The notes below the pieces were generated by a model. It was not told the DNA's origin and ran no database searches. It saw only the letters and a program-made list of their open reading frames with translations. From assembly GCF_965657105.1 (NCBI RefSeq), contig NZ_CBFHNB010000086.1, forward strand, positions 1 through 6,009: a stretch of 6,009 nucleotides of DNA. Reading direction: 5' to 3'. Within the stretch, counting starts at the first letter, position 1; every line of letters begins with the position of its first letter. The stretch is from Puniceispirillum sp965657105 (GTDB lineage: Bacteria; Pseudomonadota; Alphaproteobacteria; Puniceispirillales; Puniceispirillaceae). Positions 1 to 5,594 of the stretch are shown here, in pieces. The position numbers and the translations under genes are program-made.

Positions 1-1228
1 CCGGTTGCGAAATCAGCCGCAAATAGGCAATCGCATCCCGAATTTCCGCACGTTCATAAAAGCGCGCCCCGACAACCCGGTATGGCAAGCCAATGGCAAT
101 AAAGCGTTCTTCAAATTCACGAGTCTGGAACCCAGCGCGCACCAATACAGCTATCTGAGACAGATGCGCTCCATTCTGTTGCATCGATTCGATATGACTG
201 GATATTGATCGCGCCTCATCGGCACCATCCCAATAGCCATTTACGCGCACCTTTTCACCGTCATCAGCCGATGTGAATAGCGTCTTGCCAAGCCGCGTTT
301 CATTTCGCGCAATAACTGTCGAGGCCGCCGCCAGAATATGACCCGTGGACCGGTAATTTTCTTCAAGCCGGACAGTCTTTGCCCCCGGAAAGTCGCTTTC
401 AAAGCGCAAAATATTGCCAACCTCAGCGCCGCGCCAGCCATAGATCGACTGATCATCATCACCCACACAACAAAGGTTATTACGTTGCCCTGTCAATAAG
501 CGGAGCCATAGATATTGCGCGACGTTGGTATCTTGATACTCATCCACCATGATATGCGTGATGCGCCCATGATAATCAGCCAGCACATCGGAATGATTCT
601 GGAAAATGGTGAGCATATGCAACAGAAGGTCACCAAAATCCACAGCGTTAAGTGTCAGCAGGCGCGCCTGATAGTCCTTATAGAGTTGTTGCATGCGACC
701 ATTGGCAACATCACCCGCCTCGGCAAGCGTGATCTTTTCTGGCACCAAACCACGGTCTTTCCAGCGCGATATAACCCCCGCTACCATTCTTGCCGGCCAC
801 CGCTTTGGATCAATATTTTCTGCTGCCATAAGCTGTTTGATCAAACGCACCTGGTCGTCACTGTCAAGAATGGTGAAATCTGATTTCAGACCGACCAGAT
901 CAGCATGTCGGCGTAGCATCTTGGCTGCCAGCGAGTGAAATGTGCCTAGCCACACTTGTTCGACCATCGGCCCGACCATATCACCGATTCGGCTTTTCAT
1001 CTCACGTGCGGCCTTATTGGTGAAAGTCACCGCTAGAATATTCCACGGTTTGGCTGTACCGCTGGCGACAAGCTCGGCGAGCCGGGATGTCAACACCCTG
1101 GTTTTGCCAGTTCCAGCACCCGACAGAACCAGAAGTGGACCTTGAAGGGATGTAACAGCGTCAGACTGGGATATATTGAGACCGGTTAACCAGGGGCTTA
1201 CCGGATTTTGATTGAGATCATTCATCAT
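1..1228 (-). CDS. uvrD: UvrD/PcrA-type ATP-dependent DNA helicase, N-terminal part (C-terminus beyond left edge)
   Basis: Superfamily 1A 3'-5' DNA helicase, expected to unwind DNA in nucleotide excision and mismatch repair and to strip proteins from DNA. The visible 409 residues carry the motifs in order: Q-motif-like LNISQSDAV (17-25), Walker A SGAGTGKT (36-43), motif Ia TFTNKAAREM (68-77), Ib GTFHSL (95-100), Walker B/motif II VDEYQDTN (228-235), motif III GDDDQSIYGWRGA (256-268), EENYRS (289-294) and AVLVRA (360-365), ending inside RAEIRDAIAYL. That is a little over half of the usual 700-800 residues; motifs V and VI and the C-terminal domain lie off the left edge, so the gene is partial, not broken. 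Two adjacent in-frame ATGs (1228 and 1225) are possible starts; the frame is open upstream only to a stop near 1278 with no other ATG. No strong Shine-Dalgarno is visible. It is divergent from mlaA. RecB and Rep share the fold, but the motif spellings are UvrD/PcrA-like. Confidence 0.95.
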   Translation of the reverse strand, partial: MMNDLNQNPVSPWLTGLNISQSDAVTSLQGPLLVLSGAGTGKTRVLTSRLAELVASGTAKPWNILAVTFTNKAAREMKSRIGDMVGPMVEQVWLGTFHSLAAKMLRRHADLVGLKSDFTILDSDDQVRLIKQLMAAENIDPKRWPARMVAGVISRWKDRGLVPEKITLAEAGDVANGRMQQLYKDYQARLLTLNAVDFGDLLLHMLTIFQNHSDVLADYHGRITHIMVDEYQDTNVAQYLWLRLLTGQRNNLCCVGDDDQSIYGWRGAEVGNILRFESDFPGAKTVRLEENYRSTGHILAAASTVIARNETRLGKTLFTSADDGEKVRVNGYWDGADEARSISSHIESMQQNGAHLSQIAVLVRAGFQTREFEERFIAIGLPYRVVGARFYERAEIRDAIAYLRLISQP

Positions 1229-1230
1229 AA

Positions 1231-1250
1231 GCCCAAACTCGCAAATGGGC
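1231..1250 (-). promoter_or_regulatory. small hairpin next to the uvrD start codon
   Basis: GCCCA (1231-1235) and TGGGC (1246-1250) form a perfect 5-bp inverted repeat with a 10-nt loop. It ends two bases before the first uvrD ATG on the minus strand. In the mRNA it would occupy the place where a ribosome binding site should be, and no clear Shine-Dalgarno is seen there. The stem is short, so a chance occurrence is quite possible; a role in damping translation is inference only. Confidence 0.25.
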
Positions 1251-1366
1251 GCTACTCGGTCAATATTACAAAGTCACTTTTACCATTAATTCGCCATATA
1301 AGATGCCAGAACATAAATTCGGCACTCATGGTAGCTCGAAATCTTGGCCAAAGCGACAAACGCACT

Positions 1367-1394
1367 TTGACACAAATATTGTTTGCGGTATCGT
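1367..1394 (+). promoter_or_regulatory. predicted sigma-70-type promoter of mlaA-mlaC
   Basis: A perfect consensus -35 box TTGACA lies at 1367-1372 and a -10-like TATCGT at 1389-1394, which keeps the important T, A and final T. The spacer is 16 bp. Transcription would start around 1400-1402, giving a leader of about 40 nt to the ATG at 1440 or about 63 nt to the ATG at 1464. The rest of the divergent gap (1229-1439) is AT-rich and holds no other clear promoter; none for uvrD could be assigned with confidence, and I found no alphaproteobacterial LexA box (GTTC-N7-GTTC). Confidence 0.5.
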
Positions 1395-1439
1395 AACATC
1401 ATTATTTTAATAGTGTTTTATGTGGGTATGGGATTAGAC

Positions 1440-2216
1440 ATGATTATAGGCCGGTGCATCCTAATGCTGCGTTCGCAATTATTGATCCTGACCAGCCTCG
1501 TAACATTCGTAGCCTGTTCCAGCGTTCCGGAAAATCAGCGCAGTGATATGCGTGATCGCTATGAAAATAGCAACCGCGCTGTTTTTGATTTCAACATGGG
1601 CGTTGACACCTATGTTATTGAACCTGTGGCCAGCGGTTACCGTAAAGCCGTACCCGAAGGTGGACAAACCGCCATTGCACATCATCTAGCATGGGCCGGA
1701 TTACCATCTACCGCGATCAATTCTTCGCTGCAAGGCAAATATGAAAATGCGGGACTTGCGGTGCTTAATTTTGCGATTAACGGGCTGACGCTTGGATTTG
1801 TCGATCTGATGGGAGATGACGCTGCCCCCATTCACAAAGAAGATTTTGGCCAGACGCTTGCCGCCGCCGATATTGACGAAGGTTCATATCTGATGGTGCC
1901 GTTTCTGGGGCCACATACGACACGAAGCCTGACCGGGCGCGTTGTCGATATGGTTATGAATCCCTATTCAATTATAGAGGTAGGTGCCCCACTTCAAACA
2001 TGGCAGACAGCACGCATACCTACATCAGCCGTCTCGTTTCGCGCAGCTAATTTCGAAGCCTTCAACGACGTAAAATATAACGCACTGGATCCCTATGCGC
2101 GAACAAGATCGGTCTATTACCAGCAACGAAACGGATTGCTGGACGATAAGTTACGCGGTGGCGGCACCTCATCAGCCGATGACGAATTTGAAGATTTCTT
2201 TGGAGAGGACGGATAA
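1440..2216 (+). CDS. mlaA: MlaA/VacJ family outer-membrane lipoprotein (phospholipid retrograde transport)
   Basis: MlaA sits in the outer membrane, removes phospholipids from the outer leaflet and hands them to periplasmic MlaC, preserving lipid asymmetry. The N-terminus is a lipoprotein signal, LLILTSLVTFVAC-SS, with Cys at residue 26 (residue 18 if translation begins at ATG 1464). The Phe at -3 of the lipobox is less usual than Leu. Family landmarks follow: NRAVFDFN, VIEPVASGYRKAVPE, NSSLQGK, DFGQTLA, GSYLMVPFLGP and a Thr-Arg after GP. The length of 258 residues matches E. coli MlaA at about 250. The C-terminus is strongly acidic and aromatic (ADDEFEDFFGEDG). The frame is open upstream to a TTG at 1383, but that lies inside the likely promoter. 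I chose ATG 1440 because GGGA lies 6 nt ahead of it; ATG 1464 gives a more classical short signal and is a real alternative. Its stop overlaps the mlaC start. Confidence 0.92.
   Translation: MIIGRCILMLRSQLLILTSLVTFVACSSVPENQRSDMRDRYENSNRAVFDFNMGVDTYVIEPVASGYRKAVPEGGQTAIAHHLAWAGLPSTAINSSLQGKYENAGLAVLNFAINGLTLGFVDLMGDDAAPIHKEDFGQTLAAADIDEGSYLMVPFLGPHTTRSLTGRVVDMVMNPYSIIEVGAPLQTWQTARIPTSAVSFRAANFEAFNDVKYNALDPYARTRSVYYQQRNGLLDDKLRGGGTSSADDEFEDFFGEDG
2202..2207 (+). promoter_or_regulatory. Shine-Dalgarno of mlaC, inside the end of mlaA
   Basis: GGAGAG/GAGG lies 8 nt before the mlaC ATG at 2216 and is the strongest ribosome site in the window. It sits inside the last mlaA codons. Together with the TAATG overlap, it supports coupled translation of the two proteins. 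Confidence 0.75.
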
Positions 2217-2845
2217 TGACACGACGTTTCTTTTGCCAAATTTCCATTATCTTTGCCATGCTTTTCACCCTGCCTATATTGGCACCAGCATCAGCCTTTG
2301 CCAAAAATCAGATCGAAAGAGCTGAAACTCATGTCAACAATATGATGCTGGACTTGCAGGGGTTTCTTGATGAGGGTTCGGATAATGTTGAAAAGCGGAT
2401 AGAAGCCGTCACCTATCTTCTGGATAGCTATTTTGATCTTCCCTTGATCGCGCGCTTTTCTGCCGGAGCTTACTGGCGTAAAGCCACACCAGTCGAGCGC
2501 CAAACATATAGCGATATCATGCGCGAAGTCATGATCGGCACTGTTGTCCGCAATTTTGACCAGCTTTCCGGCCTAGAATATAGTCCAGTAAAAAGCACCG
2601 CCAAAGGCGAGAAGCTGGTGCTTGTTGGCGGCACCTTTACAGATCAGGCAAAAACCCGTGAACCGGTGGCCATCAATTGGCGCGTCACAACGCCCGCTGA
2701 TGGTGATGCCCGGGTCATGGATATTGAGATTGAAAACATCTCTATGCTGGTCACCCAGAAAAACGAAAATATCGCGATCATCCGCAAAAATGAGGGCAAT
2801 TTTTCAGCTCTGATTGATGCTATGCGTTCAAAAATCAGCCAATAA
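2216..2845 (+). CDS. mlaC: MlaC/Ttg2D family periplasmic phospholipid-binding protein
   Basis: MlaC is the soluble periplasmic shuttle that takes a phospholipid from the outer-membrane MlaA complex to the inner-membrane MlaFEDB transporter. The 209-residue product begins with a Sec signal: RR at 3-4, a hydrophobic stretch 9-23, then APASAFA, with cleavage likely after residue 27 or 29. The mature part follows the family pattern: helical N-terminus, YFDLPLIARFSAGAYWRKATPVERQTY (the lG..Wr.at..qr..f signature), a beta region around LVLVGGTFTD and PVAINWRVTTPADG, then MDIEIENISMLVTQKNENIAII and a C-terminal LIDAMRSKI. The length is normal for the family. The start overlaps the mlaA stop by one base and has a good Shine-Dalgarno, so the two genes form an operon. 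No mlaF, mlaE, mlaD or mlaB follows; the next gene is convergent ettA. The family assignment is firm, but the lipid cargo is inferred from homologues. Confidence 0.9.
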   Translation: MTRRFFCQISIIFAMLFTLPILAPASAFAKNQIERAETHVNNMMLDLQGFLDEGSDNVEKRIEAVTYLLDSYFDLPLIARFSAGAYWRKATPVERQTYSDIMREVMIGTVVRNFDQLSGLEYSPVKSTAKGEKLVLVGGTFTDQAKTREPVAINWRVTTPADGDARVMDIEIENISMLVTQKNENIAIIRKNEGNFSALIDAMRSKISQ

Positions 2846-2878
2846 TCATCTGTCAGGCGATATTATTAGCGGCTGATT
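2833..2878 (-). terminator. stem-loop across the mlaC and ettA stop codons; probable ettA terminator
   Basis: AATCAGCC (2833-2840) pairs with GGCTGATT (2871-2878), and the adjoining AATAAT (2841-2846) pairs with ATTATT (2862-2867), with a 3-nt bulge (AGC, 2868-2870) and a 15-nt loop. Read on the minus strand the stem ends in GGCTGATTTTTG, so a run of T follows as in an intrinsic terminator for ettA. On the plus strand no T run follows, so its effect on mlaC is less certain. Both stop codons (2843-2845 and 2866-2868) are inside the structure. Confidence 0.5.
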
Positions 2879-4545
2879 GGCTTATATTTGATCCGTGTCG
2901 GGCGGTCGGCATCGGCACCCAGACGGCGCTTCTTGTCGGCTTCATAGGCTTCATAATTGCCTTCAAACCACTCAACATGGCTATCGCCTTCAAAGGCCAG
3001 AATATGAGTCGCAATTCGGTCAAGGAACCAGCGATCGTGACTGACCACCACCGCGCAGCCGGCAAATTCATCAAGCGCTTCTTCAAGCGCGCGTAGCGTA
3101 TCGACATCCAGATCATTCGTCGGCTCATCAAGCAGAAGCAAGTTAGCTCCGCTTTTAAGCATTCGTGCCAGATGCACACGATTGCGCTCACCGCCAGATA
3201 GTTGTCCGACATGCTTTTGCTGATCAGCGCCTTTGAAGTTGAACTGACCAACATAAGCACGTGACGCCATCGTTCGCTTGCCCAGCTCAATCTCATCCAG
3301 CCCATCCGAAATAACTTCCCAGACGGTCTTGTCATCCGCTAGGGAATCGCGCGACTGGTCAACATAGCCAAGCTTGACTGTGTCACCGACCGTGAATGTG
3401 CCAGCATCGGTTGACTCAACGCCGGTAATCATTTTGAACAATGTTGTCTTACCTGCACCGTTTGGACCAATCACCCCGACAATACCGCCTGGTGGCAAGC
3501 GGAATGATAGATCGTCAACCAGTAACCGATCGCCAAAGCCCTTTTGAATGCCCTCGGCATTGATAACAATGTCACCAAGACGCGGACCTGCCGGAATGGT
3601 GATGCGGGCAGTATCGGTCTGACGCTGTTGGTCTTCGGCAAGCAGTTTTTCATAGGCATTAATACGGGCTTTTGATTTGGCCTGACGCGCTTTTGGTGCC
3701 GAGCGCACCCAGTCAAGTTCACGTGACAGTGACTTAACGCGGGCATCATCAGCTTTGCCTTCCTGTTCAAGCCGCTTATGTTTTTGTTCTAGCCAGCCTG
3801 TATAATTACCCTCATAGGGAATTCCCGCCCCGCGATCGAGTTCCAGAATCCAGCCTGCCACCTCGTCAAGGAAATAGCGATCGTGGGTGATGGTGACAAC
3901 AGTGCCCGGAAAATCATGCAGAAACTTTTGTAACCATGCAACGGATTCGGCATCGAGATGGTTTGTCGGTTCGTCAAGCAACAGCATATCTGGCGCGCTT
4001 AATAACAATTTACACAAGGCAACGCGGCGTTTTTCACCACCTGACAGTTTGGTAACATCGGCATCACCAGGCGGCACACGCAACGCATCCATCGCAATTT
4101 CAGCTTTGCGCTCAAGATCCCAACCGTCAATCGCATCAATTTCTTCCTGCAATTCGGCCTGTTCGGCGATCACTGCATTCATTTCATCATCGGTCATTTC
4201 TTCGGCGAATTTGGCACTTACTTCATTAAAACGATCAACAAGCTCCTTGGCGCGCCCCATGCCCGCCAGCACATTGCCCGTCACATCCATGCTGGTATCA
4301 AGTTCAGGTTCCTGTGCCAGATAGCCAATCTTGATGCCATCAGCAGCCCATGCCTCACCCTGAAAGTCAGTCTCGATGCCCGCCATAATGCGTAATAAGG
4401 TTGATTTACCAGCACCATTCAGGCCAAGCACGCCAATTTTGGCACCTGGCAAAAACGATAGATTGATGTTTTTCAATACTTCCTTGCCGCCAGGCCATGC
4501 TTTGCTGAGACGGCTCATTACGTAAACATACTGATGACTGGACAT
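2866..4545 (-). CDS. ettA: EttA, ABC-F family energy-dependent translational throttle protein
   Basis: Cytoplasmic ABC-F ATPase with no membrane part. In E. coli, EttA binds the ribosomal E site and gates the first elongation steps according to the ATP/ADP ratio. The 559-residue product aligns end to end with E. coli EttA (555). It has two ABC domains: Walker A GLNGAGKST (41-49), signature LSGGE (167-171), Walker B with catalytic Glu at 192 (DEPTNHLD) and His 221; then Walker A GPNGAGKTT (360-368), signature LSGGE (449-453), Glu 474 (DEPTNDLD) and His 503. The insert around 90-140 is the EttA arm. The segment after GNYTGWLEQK (about 246-320), rich in Lys and Arg, is the P-site tRNA-interaction linker. 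The ending LGADADRPTRIKYKPI is typical of EttA. All catalytic residues are present. The ATG at 4545 is supported by an AAGGTGA site. The gene appears monocistronic: convergent with mlaC and divergent from the next gene. Confidence 0.97.
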   Translation of the reverse strand: MSSHQYVYVMSRLSKAWPGGKEVLKNINLSFLPGAKIGVLGLNGAGKSTLLRIMAGIETDFQGEAWAADGIKIGYLAQEPELDTSMDVTGNVLAGMGRAKELVDRFNEVSAKFAEEMTDDEMNAVIAEQAELQEEIDAIDGWDLERKAEIAMDALRVPPGDADVTKLSGGEKRRVALCKLLLSAPDMLLLDEPTNHLDAESVAWLQKFLHDFPGTVVTITHDRYFLDEVAGWILELDRGAGIPYEGNYTGWLEQKHKRLEQEGKADDARVKSLSRELDWVRSAPKARQAKSKARINAYEKLLAEDQQRQTDTARITIPAGPRLGDIVINAEGIQKGFGDRLLVDDLSFRLPPGGIVGVIGPNGAGKTTLFKMITGVESTDAGTFTVGDTVKLGYVDQSRDSLADDKTVWEVISDGLDEIELGKRTMASRAYVGQFNFKGADQQKHVGQLSGGERNRVHLARMLKSGANLLLLDEPTNDLDVDTLRALEEALDEFAGCAVVVSHDRWFLDRIATHILAFEGDSHVEWFEGNYEAYEADKKRRLGADADRPTRIKYKPISR

Positions 4546-4548
4546 ACT

Positions 4549-4555
4549 TCACCTT
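4549..4555 (-). promoter_or_regulatory. Shine-Dalgarno of ettA
   Basis: On the minus strand AAGGTGA precedes the ATG at 4545, with the GG pair 6 nt from the start codon. This fixes the start and argues against the longer out-of-frame reading that overlaps the ettA N-terminus. Confidence 0.7.
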
Positions 4556-4694
4556 TGGTTTGAAATGCGAGGTGCCGATGCCTGTAGCTTTCGGCGTTAT
4601 ATTACTGAGTCTTGTTTTATCGGGTTTTAGAGCAAAGCACCAGATATGATCACCAGCTTTCTGCATAAACGCCTAAATTCAGCCCAAATAATAG

Positions 4695-4723
4695 CATATA
4701 AGACCCTATTCTATGGTTGCGAA
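4695..4723 (-). promoter_or_regulatory. weak candidate promoter for ettA
   Basis: On the minus strand TTCGCA (4723-4718) and TATATG (4700-4695) are separated by 17 bp; each matches the consensus in four of six positions. Transcription would begin near 4688, giving an ettA leader of about 140 nt. The divergent gap 4546-4763 is AT-rich. A plus-strand TTGCGA overlaps the same -35 (4717-4722), but its -10 is poor. I see no known riboswitch or clear operator in this gap. Confidence 0.25.
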
Positions 4724-4758
4724 AGACATGAATTTGTAGCTTAATGTCAGCGCATTAC

Positions 4759-4771
4759 GGCATATGATGCC
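4759..4771 (+). repeat. perfect inverted repeat with a start codon as its loop
   Basis: GGCAT (4759-4763) and ATGCC (4767-4771) are perfect 5-bp arms around ATG (4764-4766), the upstream candidate start of the membrane protein. It may be a coincidence, an operator half, or a sign that translation starts downstream at 4803. Confidence 0.4.
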
Positions 4772-5150
4772 AACGCGTTACGATGCAGAGAAAGTTTTAA
4801 CAATGGTATCTCACGTTCCAGCTTTGGGCATTCTCTTGGATTTGCTTTTTGGCATCCTCATGTGGGCGAGTTGTGTGCAGTTTATGCTGACTATCTTTTT
4901 GAATGAAGACAGTAAAACTGTGCTGTTAAGCATTGTCAGGAAAACCACCGCGGGTGGGTTATTTATTGTCCGCTATATTGCCCCTGCATTTCTGGTCAAT
5001 AAGGTAATGCCGCTTTATCTGGCTTTTGTTCTGTTTGTTCTGCGGTTTTACGCGCTACCCACGATATTGGATTATGACGTGGTCAGCTTTAGCGCTATGC
5101 CACTTGAAGCCCTGATCAAAGGCGTCTTTATCGATTTTGGCCTGATATAA
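4764..5150 (+). CDS. uncharacterised small integral membrane protein, YggT-like pattern
   Basis: Not recognised with confidence. The 128-residue product is very hydrophobic. A first membrane segment spans about residues 18-46 (VPALGILLDLLFGILMWASC onward). A short polar stretch follows (NEDSKT), then a basic segment SIVRKTTAGGLFIVRYIAPAF, and another long segment about 80-102 (MPLYLAFVLFVLRFY). The order helix, amphipathic stretch with R..xP, helix recalls YggT-family proteins, whose second half reads like R-x-I-x-P before a final helix; this is resemblance by eye only. Two ATGs at 4764 and 4767 have no Shine-Dalgarno and the first is the loop of an inverted repeat, so the ATG at 4803 (116 residues, starting directly before the first helix) may be the real start. 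It stands alone, divergent from ettA and convergent with the next gene. Confidence 0.6.
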   Translation: MMPTRYDAEKVLTMVSHVPALGILLDLLFGILMWASCVQFMLTIFLNEDSKTVLLSIVRKTTAGGLFIVRYIAPAFLVNKVMPLYLAFVLFVLRFYALPTILDYDVVSFSAMPLEALIKGVFIDFGLI

Positions 5151-5162
5151 ACGCTGATAATT

Positions 5163-5196
5163 CTGTGCCTCAATCTGGGCTGTGCCTCAATCTGGC
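5163..5196. repeat. 17-bp tandem duplication in a convergent gap
   Basis: Two adjacent copies of CTGTGCCTCAATCTGG plus one variable base (G in the first, C in the second) occupy 5163-5179 and 5180-5196. They match at 16 of 17 positions and fill most of the 51-bp gap between two converging stop codons (5150 and 5202). An imperfect inverted repeat (about 5142-5154 with 5199-5209, two bulged A) encloses them, so they could form the loop of a bidirectional terminator, but this is weak. Confidence 0.8.
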
Positions 5197-5201
5197 GCGC
5201 G

Positions 5202-5594
5202 TTAATCAGATATTATCGACATTTTCTGCGTCACCTGACCGGTGCCATTGACCCGCCAGACCATCTGCCCTTTGGCATTTTCAAGAACCAAAAGCATATC
5301 GCCCTTTTCCGCATCACTGGCGCTGATGATGCGGGTGTCAGCAGGCACGACAAGTTCGATTTCAACAGCGTCTTTAACCGCATTCGATGCCGTTATGCGT
5401 GAATATATGGTGACAATGATTGTCACCAAGGCCGCCACAATCAATACCGCCATAATGACGCTCATCGCCTTAATCAGACCTAGATGCCCAACCACTGGCG
5501 AAGGCATGTCGCCAGCTATATCGCCAGATTTTGCATCGCTGTCACTGTCTTGATTTGTATTGTTGGTCGATTTTGCGTTATTGTCCGCCATCAT
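5202..5594 (-). CDS. small single-pass membrane protein, probable DUF6476 family
   Basis: The function is unknown. The 130-residue product has an N-terminal tail of about 35 residues rich in Asn, Asp, Ser and Lys, one strong transmembrane helix at about 40-65 (LIKAMSVIMAVLIVAALVTI onward), and a C-terminal domain of about 60 residues. That domain reads IELVVPADTRIISASDAEKGDMLLVLENAKGQMVWRVNGTG and ends QKMSI. This is the layout I recall for DUF6476 proteins of alphaproteobacteria: helix, 'lP' strand, short beta meander, tG.l.q...i ending. The C-terminal domain is probably periplasmic. Starts are ATG 5594 and 5591; neither has a good Shine-Dalgarno. ATG 5507 (MPSPVVGHLG, 101 residues) would drop the low-complexity tail and leave an 85-bp gap to the divergent pseudouridine synthase gene. 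I recall DUF6476 genes beside rluD in related bacteria, which supports the call; that link is from memory. Confidence 0.7.
   Translation of the reverse strand: MMADNNAKSTNNTNQDSDSDAKSGDIAGDMPSPVVGHLGLIKAMSVIMAVLIVAALVTIIVTIYSRITASNAVKDAVEIELVVPADTRIISASDAEKGDMLLVLENAKGQMVWRVNGTGQVTQKMSIISD

Noticed and set aside
515..883. 122-residue plus-strand reading frame (and nearby frames 693-938, 942-1145)
   Set aside because: It lies antisense to the uvrD helicase motifs, which are intact on the minus strand; the plus-strand products show no recognisable domain.
1383..1439. TTG at 1383 (or ATG at 1428) as the mlaA start
   Set aside because: TTG 1383 lies within the predicted promoter and would put a long hydrophobic stretch before the lipoprotein signal. 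ATG 1428 has no better ribosome site than 1440.
1229..1439. LexA/SOS operator upstream of uvrD
   Set aside because: The gap contains isolated GTTC/GAAC tetramers (for example at about 1309-1312) but not the GTTC-N7-GTTC arrangement.
1598..2845. Possible horizontal transfer or mobile insertion around the mla operon
   Set aside because: Codon style and base composition look the same as in the flanking genes, and there are no terminal repeats, integrase or transposase pieces.
2853..3335. 160-residue minus-strand frame, plus 3471-3770, 3789-3977 and the plus-strand frame 3887-4324
   Set aside because: All are alternative frames inside ettA, whose own frame is complete with every ABC-F motif; these products are low-complexity and motif-free.
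4406..4666. 86-residue minus-strand frame starting upstream of ettA and overlapping its N-terminus
   Set aside because: It is in a different frame from ettA, has no family resemblance, and the ettA start is fixed by a good Shine-Dalgarno and by alignment with E. coli EttA. A leader peptide was considered, but nothing supports one.
5242..5553. 103-residue plus-strand frame opposite the DUF6476-like gene
   Set aside because: The minus-strand frame has a coherent tail, membrane helix and domain structure; the plus-strand product looks like an antisense shadow rich in Ser, Thr and Ala.
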